From assembly GCA_900754745.1 (NCBI GenBank), contig CAAEEB010000046.1, positions 1-54,602 of the forward strand: 54,602 nt of DNA, given 5' to 3'. The translations under genes and the position numbers were made by a program. Origin of the DNA: an uncultured Collinsella sp. (GTDB lineage Bacteria; Actinomycetota; Coriobacteriia; Coriobacteriales; Coriobacteriaceae). Below are positions 25,152 to 34,025 of this stretch, piece after piece. Within the stretch, counting starts at the first letter, position 1. Every line of letters begins with the position of its first letter. The notes under the pieces were generated by a model that saw only the letters and a program-made list of their open reading frames with translations, did not search any database and was not told the DNA's origin.

Positions 25152-26165
25152 CTAGGCTTCGAGAAGGCCAAGCTGCGGGACGATGTCGTCGCCGGCGGCG
25201 GTGCGGCCAAGCGAGCGCGGGGCCAGGTCGTCAAGAACCGCAGCGAGATCCCACGGCAGCTCGTCGCGGCATTCGATGCGCTCGCCCGTCACGGGATGGT
25301 CGAATGCGACGCGCCAGGAATGAAGGAATTGCCTGGTCAGACCCTGATCGGCGCGCGCATCGCACTTACCGTAGAGCGGATCGCCCACGCAGGCGTGGTT
25401 GATATGGCGCATATGCACGCGAATCTGATGCGTGCGACCGGTAAACAGGTGGCACTCGACAAGCGTGTAGCCGTCGTCGAAACGCGTGGAATCAAAGCGC
25501 TCGAGCACCTTGAAGGTCGTGATGGCCTGACGCGCAAAGGGGTCATCGGAAACCGCCATCTTGACGCGGTCGCGCGTCGATCGGGCAATGCCGGTGTTGA
25601 TGGTGCCCTCGTCCATGGCGATGTGCCCGTGAACAAGTGTAATGTAGCGGCGGTCGAGCGTGCGCGTACGGATAAGGTTTTGGAGCGCGCGCTGGGTGTC
25701 GTCGTCCTTTGCCGCAAGCATGAGACCCGAGGTATCGCGATCCAGGCGATGCACAATACCGGGGCGGTCCTCGCCCTGCACGGTGCCCAGATGGTCGATA
25801 CCACAGTGATAGACCAGGGCATTCGCGAGCGTACCGCTCTCATGACCATGTGCAGGATGGCACACCAGGCCGCGCTGCTTGGAGAGCACAATGAGATAGT
25901 CGTCCTCATAGCGAATATCGAGCGGGATGGCCTCGGGAATCACATCGGTGGGATCGTGTGGCTCGGGCAGATCGACCGAAATACGGTCGCCGACTCGCAC
26001 GGCGTACTTTTTGGACAGGCAGGTCTCGCCATTGACACATACGGCACCGCCCTCAATCAGATGCGCGCAGGCAGAGCGCGTGGGACAGCCATCGTTGGCG
26101 CCCAGATAGGCGTCAAGACGCTGACCAGCGGAATCATCGGCAACGAGAATATGGATGTCGGCCAT
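25152..26165 (-). CDS. rluD: RluA/RluD-family 23S rRNA pseudouridine synthase
   Basis: This enzyme isomerises uridines in large-subunit rRNA. The 337-aa protein has an N-terminal S4 domain at about 14-75 and a pseudouridine synthase domain. The catalytic Asp lies in GIVHRLDRDTSGLML, with the later FTGRTHQIRVHM and GDPLYG landmarks. The start ATG at 26165 overlaps the lspA stop as TAATG. The lspA-rluD pair is one of the most conserved gene pairs in Gram-positive bacteria. RluD versus RluC/A specificity cannot be settled by eye. Confidence 0.92.
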   Translation of the reverse strand: MADIHILVADDSAGQRLDAYLGANDGCPTRSACAHLIEGGAVCVNGETCLSKKYAVRVGDRISVDLPEPHDPTDVIPEAIPLDIRYEDDYLIVLSKQRGLVCHPAHGHESGTLANALVYHCGIDHLGTVQGEDRPGIVHRLDRDTSGLMLAAKDDDTQRALQNLIRTRTLDRRYITLVHGHIAMDEGTINTGIARSTRDRVKMAVSDDPFARQAITTFKVLERFDSTRFDDGYTLVECHLFTGRTHQIRVHMRHINHACVGDPLYGKCDARADQGLTRQFLHSWRVAFDHPVTGERIECRDELPWDLAAVLDDLAPRSLGRTAAGDDIVPQLGLLEA

Positions 26166-26764
26166 TAACGCTCATTCCTTTCGCGAATCTTGCGGGCACG
26201 CTCCCCACGTTGTTTAGCCTTGCGCATGGCGCGGGCCTCGTCACGGGCGTTAAGCTCGGCGGTCGCATCGACCTCACGGGCCGCGGGACTCAAGAACATG
26301 TAGCCGAAGAGGGCGAGCACGACGCCCAAGGTAATGCCGATATCGGCCACATTGAAGACGGGGAAGTCGATGAAGGTGGTTGCAATAAAATCGGTCACGA
26401 AGCCAAAGGCCAAACGATCGATAGCGTTGCCGATAGCACCGCCAGCAACCATCGCCATGCCCACAACCTCAAGATGGGCGAGCTGGGGTGCACGAACGAG
26501 GTACACGGCAATAGCGATAATGACCGCCAACGCCAGCACGGCAAACGCGATGCCATGCCCCTCGCCCATACTAAAGGCAGCACCGATATTGCGGACAAAC
26601 ATAAAGTCGATGACACCGGGGATAACAGTCACATGCAAAGCTTCGCCCACGGCACGAACCGCAAGCTTGGTCAGCTGGTCAACAAGCAGCACAACGAGCG
26701 CTACCCCACCAGCAACACCCAACCGCCAACGCAAAGGCGGCGTCATATCCCCAGTACGACCCAA
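26165..26764 (-). CDS. lspA: Lipoprotein signal peptidase
   Basis: LspA removes the signal peptide of diacylated prolipoproteins in the membrane. Four hydrophobic segments are visible. The family motifs VDQLTK, VRNIGAAFSM, GGAIGNAIDR and VFNVADIGI are all present, the last two holding the catalytic Asp pair. A basic C-terminal tail (RMAK/RGERARKIRERN-like) extends into the cytosol. The start is uncertain: TTG at 26764 has AGGGG at good spacing, whereas ATG at 26746 has GGGG too close. Its stop overlaps the rluD start. Two palindromes lie upstream. Confidence 0.9.
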   Translation of the reverse strand: MGRTGDMTPPLRWRLGVAGGVALVVLLVDQLTKLAVRAVGEALHVTVIPGVIDFMFVRNIGAAFSMGEGHGIAFAVLALAVIIAIAVYLVRAPQLAHLEVVGMAMVAGGAIGNAIDRLAFGFVTDFIATTFIDFPVFNVADIGITLGVVLALFGYMFLSPAAREVDATAELNARDEARAMRKAKQRGERARKIRERNER

Positions 26765-26793
26765 ATCAATCCCCTACCCTCAAGATCATCGAA

Positions 26794-26825
26794 TTACGTT
26801 TAACGTAAATCAATATCTTATATTG
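26794..26825. promoter_or_regulatory. Two adjacent palindromes upstream of lspA
   Basis: TTACGTT-T-AACGTAA (26794-26808) and CAATAT-CTT-ATATTG (26811-26825) are perfect inverted repeats 2 nt apart in an AT-rich island about 30-60 nt upstream of lspA. This is where a promoter and an operator would be expected. No regulator gene is adjacent. Confidence 0.45.
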
Positions 26826-26865
26826 ACCAGCAACGATATTGCCGATGATTCGTTACCGACAGCGA

Positions 26866-26964
26866 AAACCCGCCAGAGCGAGCAAGGTGCCTTGAAGCAA
26901 GGCGGCATAGACCTAATGGTCATGCCGCCGAAGCTGAAAGGCAGATTGCCGCTCTGGCGGGTTT
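26866..26964. repeat. Multi-branched inverted-repeat element after ileS
   Basis: A perfect 15-bp outer stem (AAACCCGCCAGAGCG at 26866-26880 with 26950-26964) encloses several hairpins. GCCTTG-AAG-CAAGGC (26889-26903) and a 12-bp stem with one bulge at 26901-26929 (GGCGGCAT...ATGCCGCC, with GACC-TAAT-GGTC inside) share GGC at 26901-26903, so they compete at that edge. GGCA-GAT-TGCC lies at 26940-26950. The overall shape is a cloverleaf. On the minus strand the outer stem ends in GGGTTTT, so it may also terminate ileS transcription. Confidence 0.65.
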
Positions 26965-26977
26965 GCAGCGTCAACCG

Positions 26978-27005
26978 GTTACGCGGTTTGGTAAAACCGC
27001 GTAAC
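26978..27005 (-). terminator. 12-bp hairpin at the ileS stop codon
   Basis: GTTACGCGGTTT and AAACCGCGTAAC pair perfectly around a GGTA loop and begin at the last base of the ileS stop codon. There is no U-tract after it, so it may be a transcript-stabilising hairpin upstream of the larger element rather than a terminator on its own. Confidence 0.5.
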
Positions 27006-29806
27006 TACAAAGCCTCCGCGCAGCGCTTGCAGATGTGAGCGTGGCCGTTGTACTCGCCGACGGTGGTGCGATAGTTCCAGCAACGGTCGCAGCACTCGCC
27101 CTCGGCAGCCTCGATGGCAACGGAGAGCTCCTCACCCTGGGTCAGCTCAACATCAGAGACGATGTAGAACTCGGCCAGGTCGACCGCCTTGTCGCCGGTC
27201 AGCAGCGCGTACATCTCGGCGGGAACGACCGCCTTGACGCGGACCTGCTGGCTCTTGGTGAAGGTGCCGGCAGAACGGGCATCCTCAAGGGCCTTGGTCA
27301 CGGCGCTACGGAGCTCGAGCGAAGCCTCGAGCACGCCCTCGAACTCATTGGCCTCGTCGACCGTGATGGGCGACTTGTACCAATCGAGCAGCGCGGCGTA
27401 CTTCTGGTGATCGACGCAGCCAGCGGGCGCATATGCCATGGCCTCGTCAACCGTGTAGGACAGGATCGGCTGCAGGTCGCGCATGAGCATCGAGAAGAGC
27501 TCGGCCAGCACGGTTTGGGCGCTGCGGCGCTCGAGCGAGCCGGGCTTGTCGCAGTACAGACGGTCCTTCAGGGCGTCGAGGTACACGTTGGAGAGCTCGG
27601 TAACCACGAAGTCGTAGAGCGCACGGTAGGCGCGCGGGAACTCGTAGCTGGCGTAGGCATCGTCGACCTCGGCCTGAACCTGAGTCAGGCGGGCAACCAT
27701 GAGCTTGTCGAGCGGCAGCAGGTCGCCAAAGGCGACGCCGTCGGTCTCGGGCTCAAACTGACCCTCGAGCTCGGAGAGCAGGAAGCGCAGCGTGTTGCGG
27801 AAACGACGGTAGGCATCGGACGTACGAGCAAGGATCTCGTGGTCGATGGAAACGTCAGAGCTGGTATCGACGGATGCAACCCACAGACGGATGATGTCGG
27901 CGCCCATCTCATCGCAGACCTTGTTGGGGTCGATGACGTTACCGAGCGACTTGGACATCTTGCGGCCCTGGCCATCGAGCGTGAAGCCCTGCGAGACGAC
28001 CGCCTTATACGGAGCGTGGCCGTTGGCACCCACCGAGGTGAGCAGCGAGCTCTGGAACCAGCCGCGGTGCTGGTCGGAGCCCTCGAGGTACACATCCGCC
28101 GGGTACTCCAGCTCGGGACGGTACTCGCAGACGGCCTTCCAGGAGACGCCGGAATCCCACCACACGTCGAGGATGTCCTTATCGGCCTTGAGGTGATGGC
28201 CGCCACACTTTGGGCAGACGCAGGCTTCGCCCAGGTAGCTCTCGGGAGCGTCGGTGAACCAGGCGTCGGAGCCCTTCTCGTGGAAGAGCTTGATGACGGC
28301 GTCGAGCGTGGCGTCATTCATGACCTTCTCGCCGCAGTCGGCGCAGGTGTAGCTGGGGATAGGCACGCCCCAGTTGCGCTGACGGCTGATGCACCAGTCG
28401 GGACGCTGCTCGACCATGGCGCCGATGCGGTTTGCCGCGTGGGCCGGATACCACTTGACGTTCTCGCGGACCTCTTTGCCAGCCTGCTCGCGCAAACCGG
28501 TCTTGTCCATCGAGACAAACCACTGGTCGGTAGCACGGAAAAGCACCGGATGCTTGCAGCGCCAGCAGTGCGGATAGCTGTGCGTGATCTTCTTCTCAAG
28601 AACCAGGGTGCCGCGCTCGCGCAGGAACTCGATGATGTGCGGGTTGGCCTCGTCGGTGTCCATACCGCTGAAGGGGCCACCGGTGCCAAACTCCTCGCCG
28701 GTGTAGAACTTGCCGTCGTCATCGACCGGCATGCAGATGTCGGTGATGCCCTCCTTGAGGCAGGCAAAGTAGTCGTCGACGCCGTGGCCGGGCGAGTTGT
28801 GGACGATACCGGTACCGTCATCGACACCGACGTAATCGGCCAGCAGCGCCACGCCCTCGACACCGTCAAAAATCGGCTGCTTGTAGTGAATGTGGTGGAA
28901 GGTCTCGGCGGGAACCACATAGGGCTTGCCGTCGACCATAACCGGGGTGTACTCCCAGCCAAACTCCTCGCAGCACTTGGGAGCCAGGTCCTCGAGCATG
29001 ACCTCGGCGCGGCCGTCGTGCTCAACGGCGACGTAGGCGGCACCGGGCTTGAGGGAAACTGCCTGGTCGGAGGGGATGGTCCACGGCGTGGTCGTCCAGA
29101 TGATAAAGTCGACCGGGCCGTCGAAGTTCTCGAGGCCGGCGGGCTTGGAGGTCATCTCGAAGCGCACGAAGATGGAGGGGCTCGTCTCGTCGGAGTACTC
29201 AATCTCGGCCTCGGCGAGCGCGGTGTGGCAGTGCTTGCACCAGTGAACGGGCTTGTGACCACGATAGATCATGCCCTTATCGAACATGGCCTTGAAGACC
29301 TCGATGTCGGCGGCGTCATGCTGGTGATAGAGCGTCAGATACGGGTTGTCCCAGTCGCCAAGCACGCCAAGGCGACGGAAGCCGGCCTTCTGCAACTCGA
29401 TGTTCTCGACAGCGAACTCGTTGCAGAGCTCACGAATCTTGGCCGTGGGGGTCTGGTTGAACTTCTCGGTGCCGAGCTTCTCCTCGACCTTGTGCTCAAT
29501 CGGCTGACCGTGGCAGTCCCAACCGGGGACATAGGGAACTTCGCAGCCCTGCATCATCCAGTAACGGTTGATCATGTCCTTGGAGATCTTGTTCATGGCG
29601 TGGCCGATGTGGATCGGGCCGTTGGCGTACGGAGGACCGTCGTGCAGCACGAACTTCTTGTGACCCTCGTTCTTCTTTAGAACTTGCTCGTAGACCTTGT
29701 TGTCCTGCCAGTCCTTGAGTCGCTTGGGCTCGGACTTGGAAAGACCGGCACGCATGGGAAAACCGGTCTTGGGCAGATTCATCGTCTGCTTGTACTCGTT
29801 TGCCAC
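27005..29806 (-). CDS. ileS: Isoleucyl-tRNA synthetase
   Basis: IleRS charges tRNA-Ile in the cytosol. The 933-aa protein has the class I signature GPIHIGHA at about 63-70 and a CP1 editing domain with TTTPWTIPSDQAV. The KMSKSLGN loop is in the last third, followed by an anticodon-binding domain and a C-terminal zinc knuckle (CDRCWNY and CKRC), as in bacterial-type IleRS. The start is GTG at 29806 with AAAGGGG upstream; an ATG 24 nt downstream is the alternative. It is preceded by a T-box leader (29850-30143) that should induce it when uncharged tRNA-Ile rises. Confidence 0.96.
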   Translation of the reverse strand: MANEYKQTMNLPKTGFPMRAGLSKSEPKRLKDWQDNKVYEQVLKKNEGHKKFVLHDGPPYANGPIHIGHAMNKISKDMINRYWMMQGCEVPYVPGWDCHGQPIEHKVEEKLGTEKFNQTPTAKIRELCNEFAVENIELQKAGFRRLGVLGDWDNPYLTLYHQHDAADIEVFKAMFDKGMIYRGHKPVHWCKHCHTALAEAEIEYSDETSPSIFVRFEMTSKPAGLENFDGPVDFIIWTTTPWTIPSDQAVSLKPGAAYVAVEHDGRAEVMLEDLAPKCCEEFGWEYTPVMVDGKPYVVPAETFHHIHYKQPIFDGVEGVALLADYVGVDDGTGIVHNSPGHGVDDYFACLKEGITDICMPVDDDGKFYTGEEFGTGGPFSGMDTDEANPHIIEFLRERGTLVLEKKITHSYPHCWRCKHPVLFRATDQWFVSMDKTGLREQAGKEVRENVKWYPAHAANRIGAMVEQRPDWCISRQRNWGVPIPSYTCADCGEKVMNDATLDAVIKLFHEKGSDAWFTDAPESYLGEACVCPKCGGHHLKADKDILDVWWDSGVSWKAVCEYRPELEYPADVYLEGSDQHRGWFQSSLLTSVGANGHAPYKAVVSQGFTLDGQGRKMSKSLGNVIDPNKVCDEMGADIIRLWVASVDTSSDVSIDHEILARTSDAYRRFRNTLRFLLSELEGQFEPETDGVAFGDLLPLDKLMVARLTQVQAEVDDAYASYEFPRAYRALYDFVVTELSNVYLDALKDRLYCDKPGSLERRSAQTVLAELFSMLMRDLQPILSYTVDEAMAYAPAGCVDHQKYAALLDWYKSPITVDEANEFEGVLEASLELRSAVTKALEDARSAGTFTKSQQVRVKAVVPAEMYALLTGDKAVDLAEFYIVSDVELTQGEELSVAIEAAEGECCDRCWNYRTTVGEYNGHAHICKRCAEAL

Positions 29807-29849
29807 GGTACCCCTTTCATGTCATGGGCGCACACGCCCGTTGGGCACC

Positions 29850-30143
29850 AAAAAAGCGCCCGTCCCTACAAGCTGGGACGAAGCGCCACAAAACGAGCTG
29901 TACGCCCGCAAAAGCTCTTCGTTTAACCACCCAGCTTAGATGCCCTCGCCCGCGTATTCGCGCGCTCGCATCCGTTACTCGGCTGGCCTGTATCGACGAC
30001 CACCTCGGCGATGTCTACTAAGACGTGCCTGCGCGGCACGTCCGTTGGGACCGCAGCTCCGGGGTGATATTCATCGGTCGCATGCACGGGTTCTCAGCGC
30101 TCCCCGCTCTCTGTGGCATGCGGACGGCCGACTACTCGTCCCC
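29850..30143 (-). promoter_or_regulatory. T-box riboswitch, isoleucine specific
   Basis: Stem I closes between GGGGAC (30138-30143) and GTCCC (30047-30051) and contains AGAGAGC and GAATATCACC, placing the Ile specifier ATC at 30066-30068. An 8-bp hairpin follows at 30022-30041. The antiterminator pairs GCTGGG with CCCAGC and ACGAAG with CTTCGT (29872-29935), leaving a 7-nt bulge TGGTTAA. TGGT matches the ACCA end of tRNA-Ile. The competing terminator (29850-29886) ends in TTTTTT. The bulge departs from the usual TGGNACC. Family: T-box leaders, transcriptional type. Confidence 0.88.
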
Positions 30144-30292
30144 ATCAACGCTTATGCGGAGTATGCTAGCACGTTCCGCGTCGGCGAAAAACCCTCAACA
30201 CTGGTTTTATACGTTCGAAATTTCTCGCGGCTGTGGACCTTCTCTTGGAGCAAAATACCTGAAAGCACTTTATCGGACGAAAGAAGGTTGCT

Positions 30293-31381
30293 ATGCGCAC
30301 GATTGGAATGAGCGACTACACCGTTGGCGAGGATTGCTTTGACGAGCTGCCCGCCGCACTGGCGGAGTACGGCGCGAAGAAGGTCGCGATCATCGGTGGC
30401 AAGCGGGCACTGGCCGCAGCACTTCCCGGTATCGAAGCTGCGCTGGCGGGTACCGACGTCGAAATTCTGGAGACGCGCGTCTACGGCACCAACAGTACGC
30501 GCGCAAATATCGCCAAGGTCGTAAACTCCCCTGCCTGCCAGGAAGCTGACGTGCTTATCGCATGCGGCGGCGGCAAGGCGCTCGACACCGTGAAGACTGC
30601 AGCTATCGAGCTCAAGAAGATCGTCTTTACGGTCCCGACGATCTGTTCCAACTGCTCCGCCGCGACCGCTATTGCTGTCGTGTACAACGACGACGGCTCG
30701 CTCGAGGGCTATTCGTACCCCAACCGACCGGCGCACATCTTCATCAACCCCAAGATCATCGCCGAGGCACCGGCAGAGTATTTCTGGGCCGGCGTAGGCG
30801 ATGCCCTGTCTAAGCAGCCCGAGGTCGAGTACGCCACGAGCGCCGGTAATTTGGAGCACACCGCCGGTCTTGGCCTGGCGCTTGCCCACACCTGCTCCGA
30901 GCCGCTGTTTACCTATGGCGTCCAGGGTCTTGAGGACGTGCGCCAGGACCTGTCGAGCGAGGCCGTCAAGCAAATCGCACTCGATATCGTGGTCAATACG
31001 GGCTATGTCTCGAACCTGACCAACCAAAACGATTACTACTACAACTCGAGCGTGGCACACGCGTTCTACAACGCCACCTGCAGTATTCCGCGTGAGGGCA
31101 CCTACCTGCACGGCGAGGTCGTGAGCCTGGGCGTGCTCGTGTTGTTCGCCTACACGGGCGACACCAAGAACCTTAAGCGCTACGCTGCCTTTAACAAGCA
31201 GATGGGGCTGCCCGTGACGCTTGAGCAGGTCGGGCTTTTCGAGTCCGATATCCCGGCCCTGTGCGAGTACGCGCACGCCACCAACGAGTGGAAGCAGGGA
31301 AACCCTGAGCCCTTCACCGACGAGAAGTTCGCCGCCGCCATCAAGGCCGCCGACGCCTACGGCCACACCCTCCTCGCCTAA
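30293..31381 (+). CDS. Iron-containing alcohol dehydrogenase, glycerol dehydrogenase-like
   Basis: This 362-aa enzyme resembles GldA, an NAD- and metal-dependent oxidoreductase. Visible features are an N-terminal Rossmann region with KVAIIGGKRAL, the NAD loop ACGGGKALDTVK, VPTICSNCSA, and metal ligands Asp in GVGDALSK and His in AHAFYN and YLHGE. The ATG at 30293 has AGAAGG upstream. It is divergent from the ileS T-box leader, so the two promoters share about 150 nt; I could not place its promoter confidently. Substrate (glycerol or a related polyol) is inferred from family only. It ends at a terminator shared with the DUF523 gene. Confidence 0.85.
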   Translation: MRTIGMSDYTVGEDCFDELPAALAEYGAKKVAIIGGKRALAAALPGIEAALAGTDVEILETRVYGTNSTRANIAKVVNSPACQEADVLIACGGGKALDTVKTAAIELKKIVFTVPTICSNCSAATAIAVVYNDDGSLEGYSYPNRPAHIFINPKIIAEAPAEYFWAGVGDALSKQPEVEYATSAGNLEHTAGLGLALAHTCSEPLFTYGVQGLEDVRQDLSSEAVKQIALDIVVNTGYVSNLTNQNDYYYNSSVAHAFYNATCSIPREGTYLHGEVVSLGVLVLFAYTGDTKNLKRYAAFNKQMGLPVTLEQVGLFESDIPALCEYAHATNEWKQGNPEPFTDEKFAAAIKAADAYGHTLLA

Positions 31382-31468
31382 CCTACCAAAAAGGGACAGG
31401 TTTATTTTGGCAGGTTTTATCTGGGCAAACGCCATTGAACATCTGTTGAAATAGTTTAGCTTGCCAGT

Positions 31469-31505
31469 AAAGGGGGCGACCATCTACTCGATGGCCTCCC
31501 CCTTT
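31469..31505. terminator. Terminator between convergent genes
   Basis: AAAGGGGG pairs with CCCCCTTT, and CCATC with GATGG inside, around the loop TACTC. The ends of the stem are A- and T-rich. It separates the dehydrogenase gene (plus) from the DUF523 gene (minus), whose stop is 7 nt away. The plus strand at 31388-31416 also carries AAGGGACAGGTTTATTTTGG, a repeat-like stretch. Confidence 0.7.
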
Positions 31506-31511
31506 CATTTG

Positions 31512-31964
31512 CTATTCCAACATACTGGGGTCAAATTCGCTGGCCGGAATCACGCGGTACCCGTGACGCAGCAGCAGGTCGACGAAAACACCGTTGCCCG
31601 GAGTGAGCGTGCCGCTGAAGGTTCCGTCGTAGATACGGCCGACGCCGCACGAGGGACTGCGATCTTGCAGGATGCACGCGACTATCTCTTCCGGTCCGCC
31701 TGCCTGCTCGCACATATCGAGCGCACGTTGGGCACCCAGGCGAAATTCGCGATCAACCGAGATGCCCTCGCAGGTACGGACCTCGCCGTTCACAATCTCG
31801 GACGGCTTGCGCGGCGTGGGCAGGCCGCCAAAGACCTCAGGGCACACCAAGAGGACCTCGGTCCCCGTGCGCTCGCAAGCCTCGACCAGCTCTCGATGAT
31901 AGTTGTCGAGCCCGTTATACTTGCAGCTCTCGCCCATTAAACAGGCGCTCACCACGATCTTCAT
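31512..31964 (-). CDS. DUF523 family protein
   Basis: The 150-aa protein belongs to DUF523, a widespread small family of unknown function. It starts with the family hallmark VSACLMGESCKYNG and has LVCPEVFGGLPTPR and a central RSPSCG segment. The Cys pattern (positions about 8, 14 and in SPSCG) suggests a metal or thiol role. The ATG at 31964 has GGGAG upstream; a longer frame to 32027 would run through the ftsH terminator and is rejected. It is monocistronic, between the terminators of its neighbours. Confidence 0.85.
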   Translation of the reverse strand: MKIVVSACLMGESCKYNGLDNYHRELVEACERTGTEVLLVCPEVFGGLPTPRKPSEIVNGEVRTCEGISVDREFRLGAQRALDMCEQAGGPEEIVACILQDRSPSCGVGRIYDGTFSGTLTPGNGVFVDLLLRHGYRVIPASEFDPSMLE

Positions 31965-31986
31965 ATACAACACTCCCCACGCAAAA

Positions 31987-32019
31987 CGCCCCATTTGAGA
32001 TGGACACTCAAATGGGGCG
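31987..32019 (-). terminator. Terminator of ftsH
   Basis: CGCCCCATTTGAG (31987-31999) and its exact reverse complement (32007-32019) flank a 7-nt loop, followed on the minus strand by TTTTGC. It lies 21 nt after the ftsH stop and just upstream of the DUF523 start. Confidence 0.8.
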
Positions 32020-32040
32020 ATTGACATTGCGTAACTAGTA

Positions 32041-33933
32041 TTACTGCTGCTTCGGCATCAGCGGATTCTCGCGCGTGAGGAGATTCATAAACTCCTCGCC
32101 CGTGATCGTCTCCTTCTTGTACAGATAACGAGCCAGCTCGTGGAGCTTGAACTTATTCTCCTTCAGGATCTGCAGAGCGCGGTCGTGCGCATCCTCGATC
32201 AGCTTGGCGACAATCGCGTCCACGCGCTCGGCCGTACCGGGGGCGCAGGTGAGCGACGTGTCCTGGTTGAGGTACGCATTCTGAACGGTACCGAGCGCCA
32301 TCATTCCAAACTCATCGGACATACCAAAGCGCGTCACCATGTTACGGGCGAGCTTGGTGGCCTGCTCGATATCGTTGGCGGCACCGGTCGTCATCTCACC
32401 AAAGATGAGCTCCTCGGCTGCACGGCCACCGCAATAGACGGCGAGCTTGTCCAGGACCTCCTGACGTGTGGTCAGGAAGCGCTCATCCTCCTCGACCTGC
32501 ATGGTGTAGCCCAGAGCACCGCTCGTGCGCGGCACGATGGTGATCTTCGTGACCGGCGCAGAGCCCTTCTGGCGAGCGGCAACGATGGCATGACCGATCT
32601 CGTGATAAGAAACGACCTGCTTCTCGTGGTCGGACAGCACCGTGGACTTGCGCTGCTGACCGGCGATGACGACCTCCACCGACTCCTCAAAATCGTCCTG
32701 CGTGGCGCGCTTGCGACCCTCGCGGACGGCACGCAGCGCGCCCTCGTTGATGATGTTGGCCAGATCGGCACCCGAGGCACCGGGCGTGGCGCGGGCAATC
32801 GCGGTCAGGTCGATCGGCGGCTGCGTCTTCACGCTCTTGGCATGCAACTCGAGAATGTTCTTACGGCCGGTCAGGTCGGGCAACTCAACGGGGATACGGC
32901 GGTCAAAACGGCCGGGGCGCAACAGGGCCGGGTCAAGGCTGTCCGGGCGGTTGGTAGCAGCGAGGACGACAATACCCTTGTGGTTATCGAAGCCGTCCAT
33001 CTCGGTCAGCAGCTGGTTGAGCGTCTGCTCGCGCTCGTCGTTGCCACTAAAGCCGCCGCCGTCACGCTTTTTGCCGATGGTATCGATCTCATCGATAAAG
33101 ACGATGCACGGAGCCTTTTCCTTGGCCTGCTTAAACAGATCGCGAACTTTAGCGGCACCGCGGCCGACGAACATCTCGACGAACTCAGAACCAGAAATAC
33201 TAAAGAACGGCACGCCCGCCTCGCCGGCCACAGCCTTGGCAAGCAGGGTTTTACCAGTACCCGGAGGGCCGACAAGCAGAGCACCACGCGGCAGCTTGGC
33301 GCCGATCTCCTCGTAGCGCTGCGGCTTCTCCAGAAAGTCAACGACCTCCTTGAGGGACTCCTTGGCCTCTTCCTGGCCGGCGACATCCTTAAAGGTCACG
33401 CCCACGTCCTTGGAGGCGATCACGCGCGCGCCGGACTTGCCCAGTCCACCGCCGCCAAAACCACCGCCGCCAAAGTTCATCGACGGACCGTCATCGCCCA
33501 TGGCCTTCTTCATGCGGCGGTTGAGCCACCAGCCGATCAGGAAGAAAATCGCCATGGGAAGAATGAGGGTGAGCAGGTAGTAGGTCATCAGACCCGAATT
33601 CTTATCGGGAACGACCGACTCAAGCGAGGCGCCAGATTCAAGCACGCGATCGGTAAAACCCGCGTCATTCGGCACACCGGTCGTCTTGTAGGCGATGTTC
33701 TCGTCCTCGCCCTTTTTGGTGTAATAAATCGTGTAATCGTCCGTGTTGTACTCGACCTTGTCGACGCTCTTCTTATCGAGCGCTTTGACAAACGTCGAGT
33801 AATCGGTCTTCGTAATCTGCTGCGTGTGACCGATGTTGGGGAACAGAACGGTCGAGAGCACGAGGTAGACGACGAAGGCGATGAGCACGTAGAGGATCAT
33901 ATTCCGTCTACGTTTGTTGTCATCCATCTCCAT
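32041..33933 (-). CDS. ftsH: ATP-dependent zinc metalloprotease FtsH
   Basis: FtsH is the membrane-bound AAA+ protease that degrades misfolded membrane proteins and selected regulators. The protein has two membrane helices near the N-terminus (about 15-33 and 115-135) with an external domain between. Then come an AAA domain with Walker A GPPGTGKT, Walker B IVFIDEID and the [11 protein letters not shown], and a zinc site HEIGHA. It ends ENPLMPKQQ. The start is ambiguous: ATG 33933 has GGAG at 9 nt, while ATG 33948 and ATG 33927 do not have a well-placed site. Length is usual. It is monocistronic. Confidence 0.95.
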   Translation of the reverse strand: MEMDDNKRRRNMILYVLIAFVVYLVLSTVLFPNIGHTQQITKTDYSTFVKALDKKSVDKVEYNTDDYTIYYTKKGEDENIAYKTTGVPNDAGFTDRVLESGASLESVVPDKNSGLMTYYLLTLILPMAIFFLIGWWLNRRMKKAMGDDGPSMNFGGGGFGGGGLGKSGARVIASKDVGVTFKDVAGQEEAKESLKEVVDFLEKPQRYEEIGAKLPRGALLVGPPGTGKTLLAKAVAGEAGVPFFSISGSEFVEMFVGRGAAKVRDLFKQAKEKAPCIVFIDEIDTIGKKRDGGGFSGNDEREQTLNQLLTEMDGFDNHKGIVVLAATNRPDSLDPALLRPGRFDRRIPVELPDLTGRKNILELHAKSVKTQPPIDLTAIARATPGASGADLANIINEGALRAVREGRKRATQDDFEESVEVVIAGQQRKSTVLSDHEKQVVSYHEIGHAIVAARQKGSAPVTKITIVPRTSGALGYTMQVEEDERFLTTRQEVLDKLAVYCGGRAAEELIFGEMTTGAANDIEQATKLARNMVTRFGMSDEFGMMALGTVQNAYLNQDTSLTCAPGTAERVDAIVAKLIEDAHDRALQILKENKFKLHELARYLYKKETITGEEFMNLLTRENPLMPKQQ

Positions 33934-34025
33934 CTGCTTGAACTCCATCTACTGGGGTTGATAATGTTTTCTAGAATACCCAACCCGGACGGCGATAAAC
34001 CGACGCCGGGCACGAAAGGACAGAG

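Noticed and set aside
30152..31483. 443-codon minus-strand frame opposite the dehydrogenase
   Set aside because: The plus-strand protein has clear NAD and metal motifs and a ribosome site. The minus frame runs through the T-box and promoter region and has no motifs.
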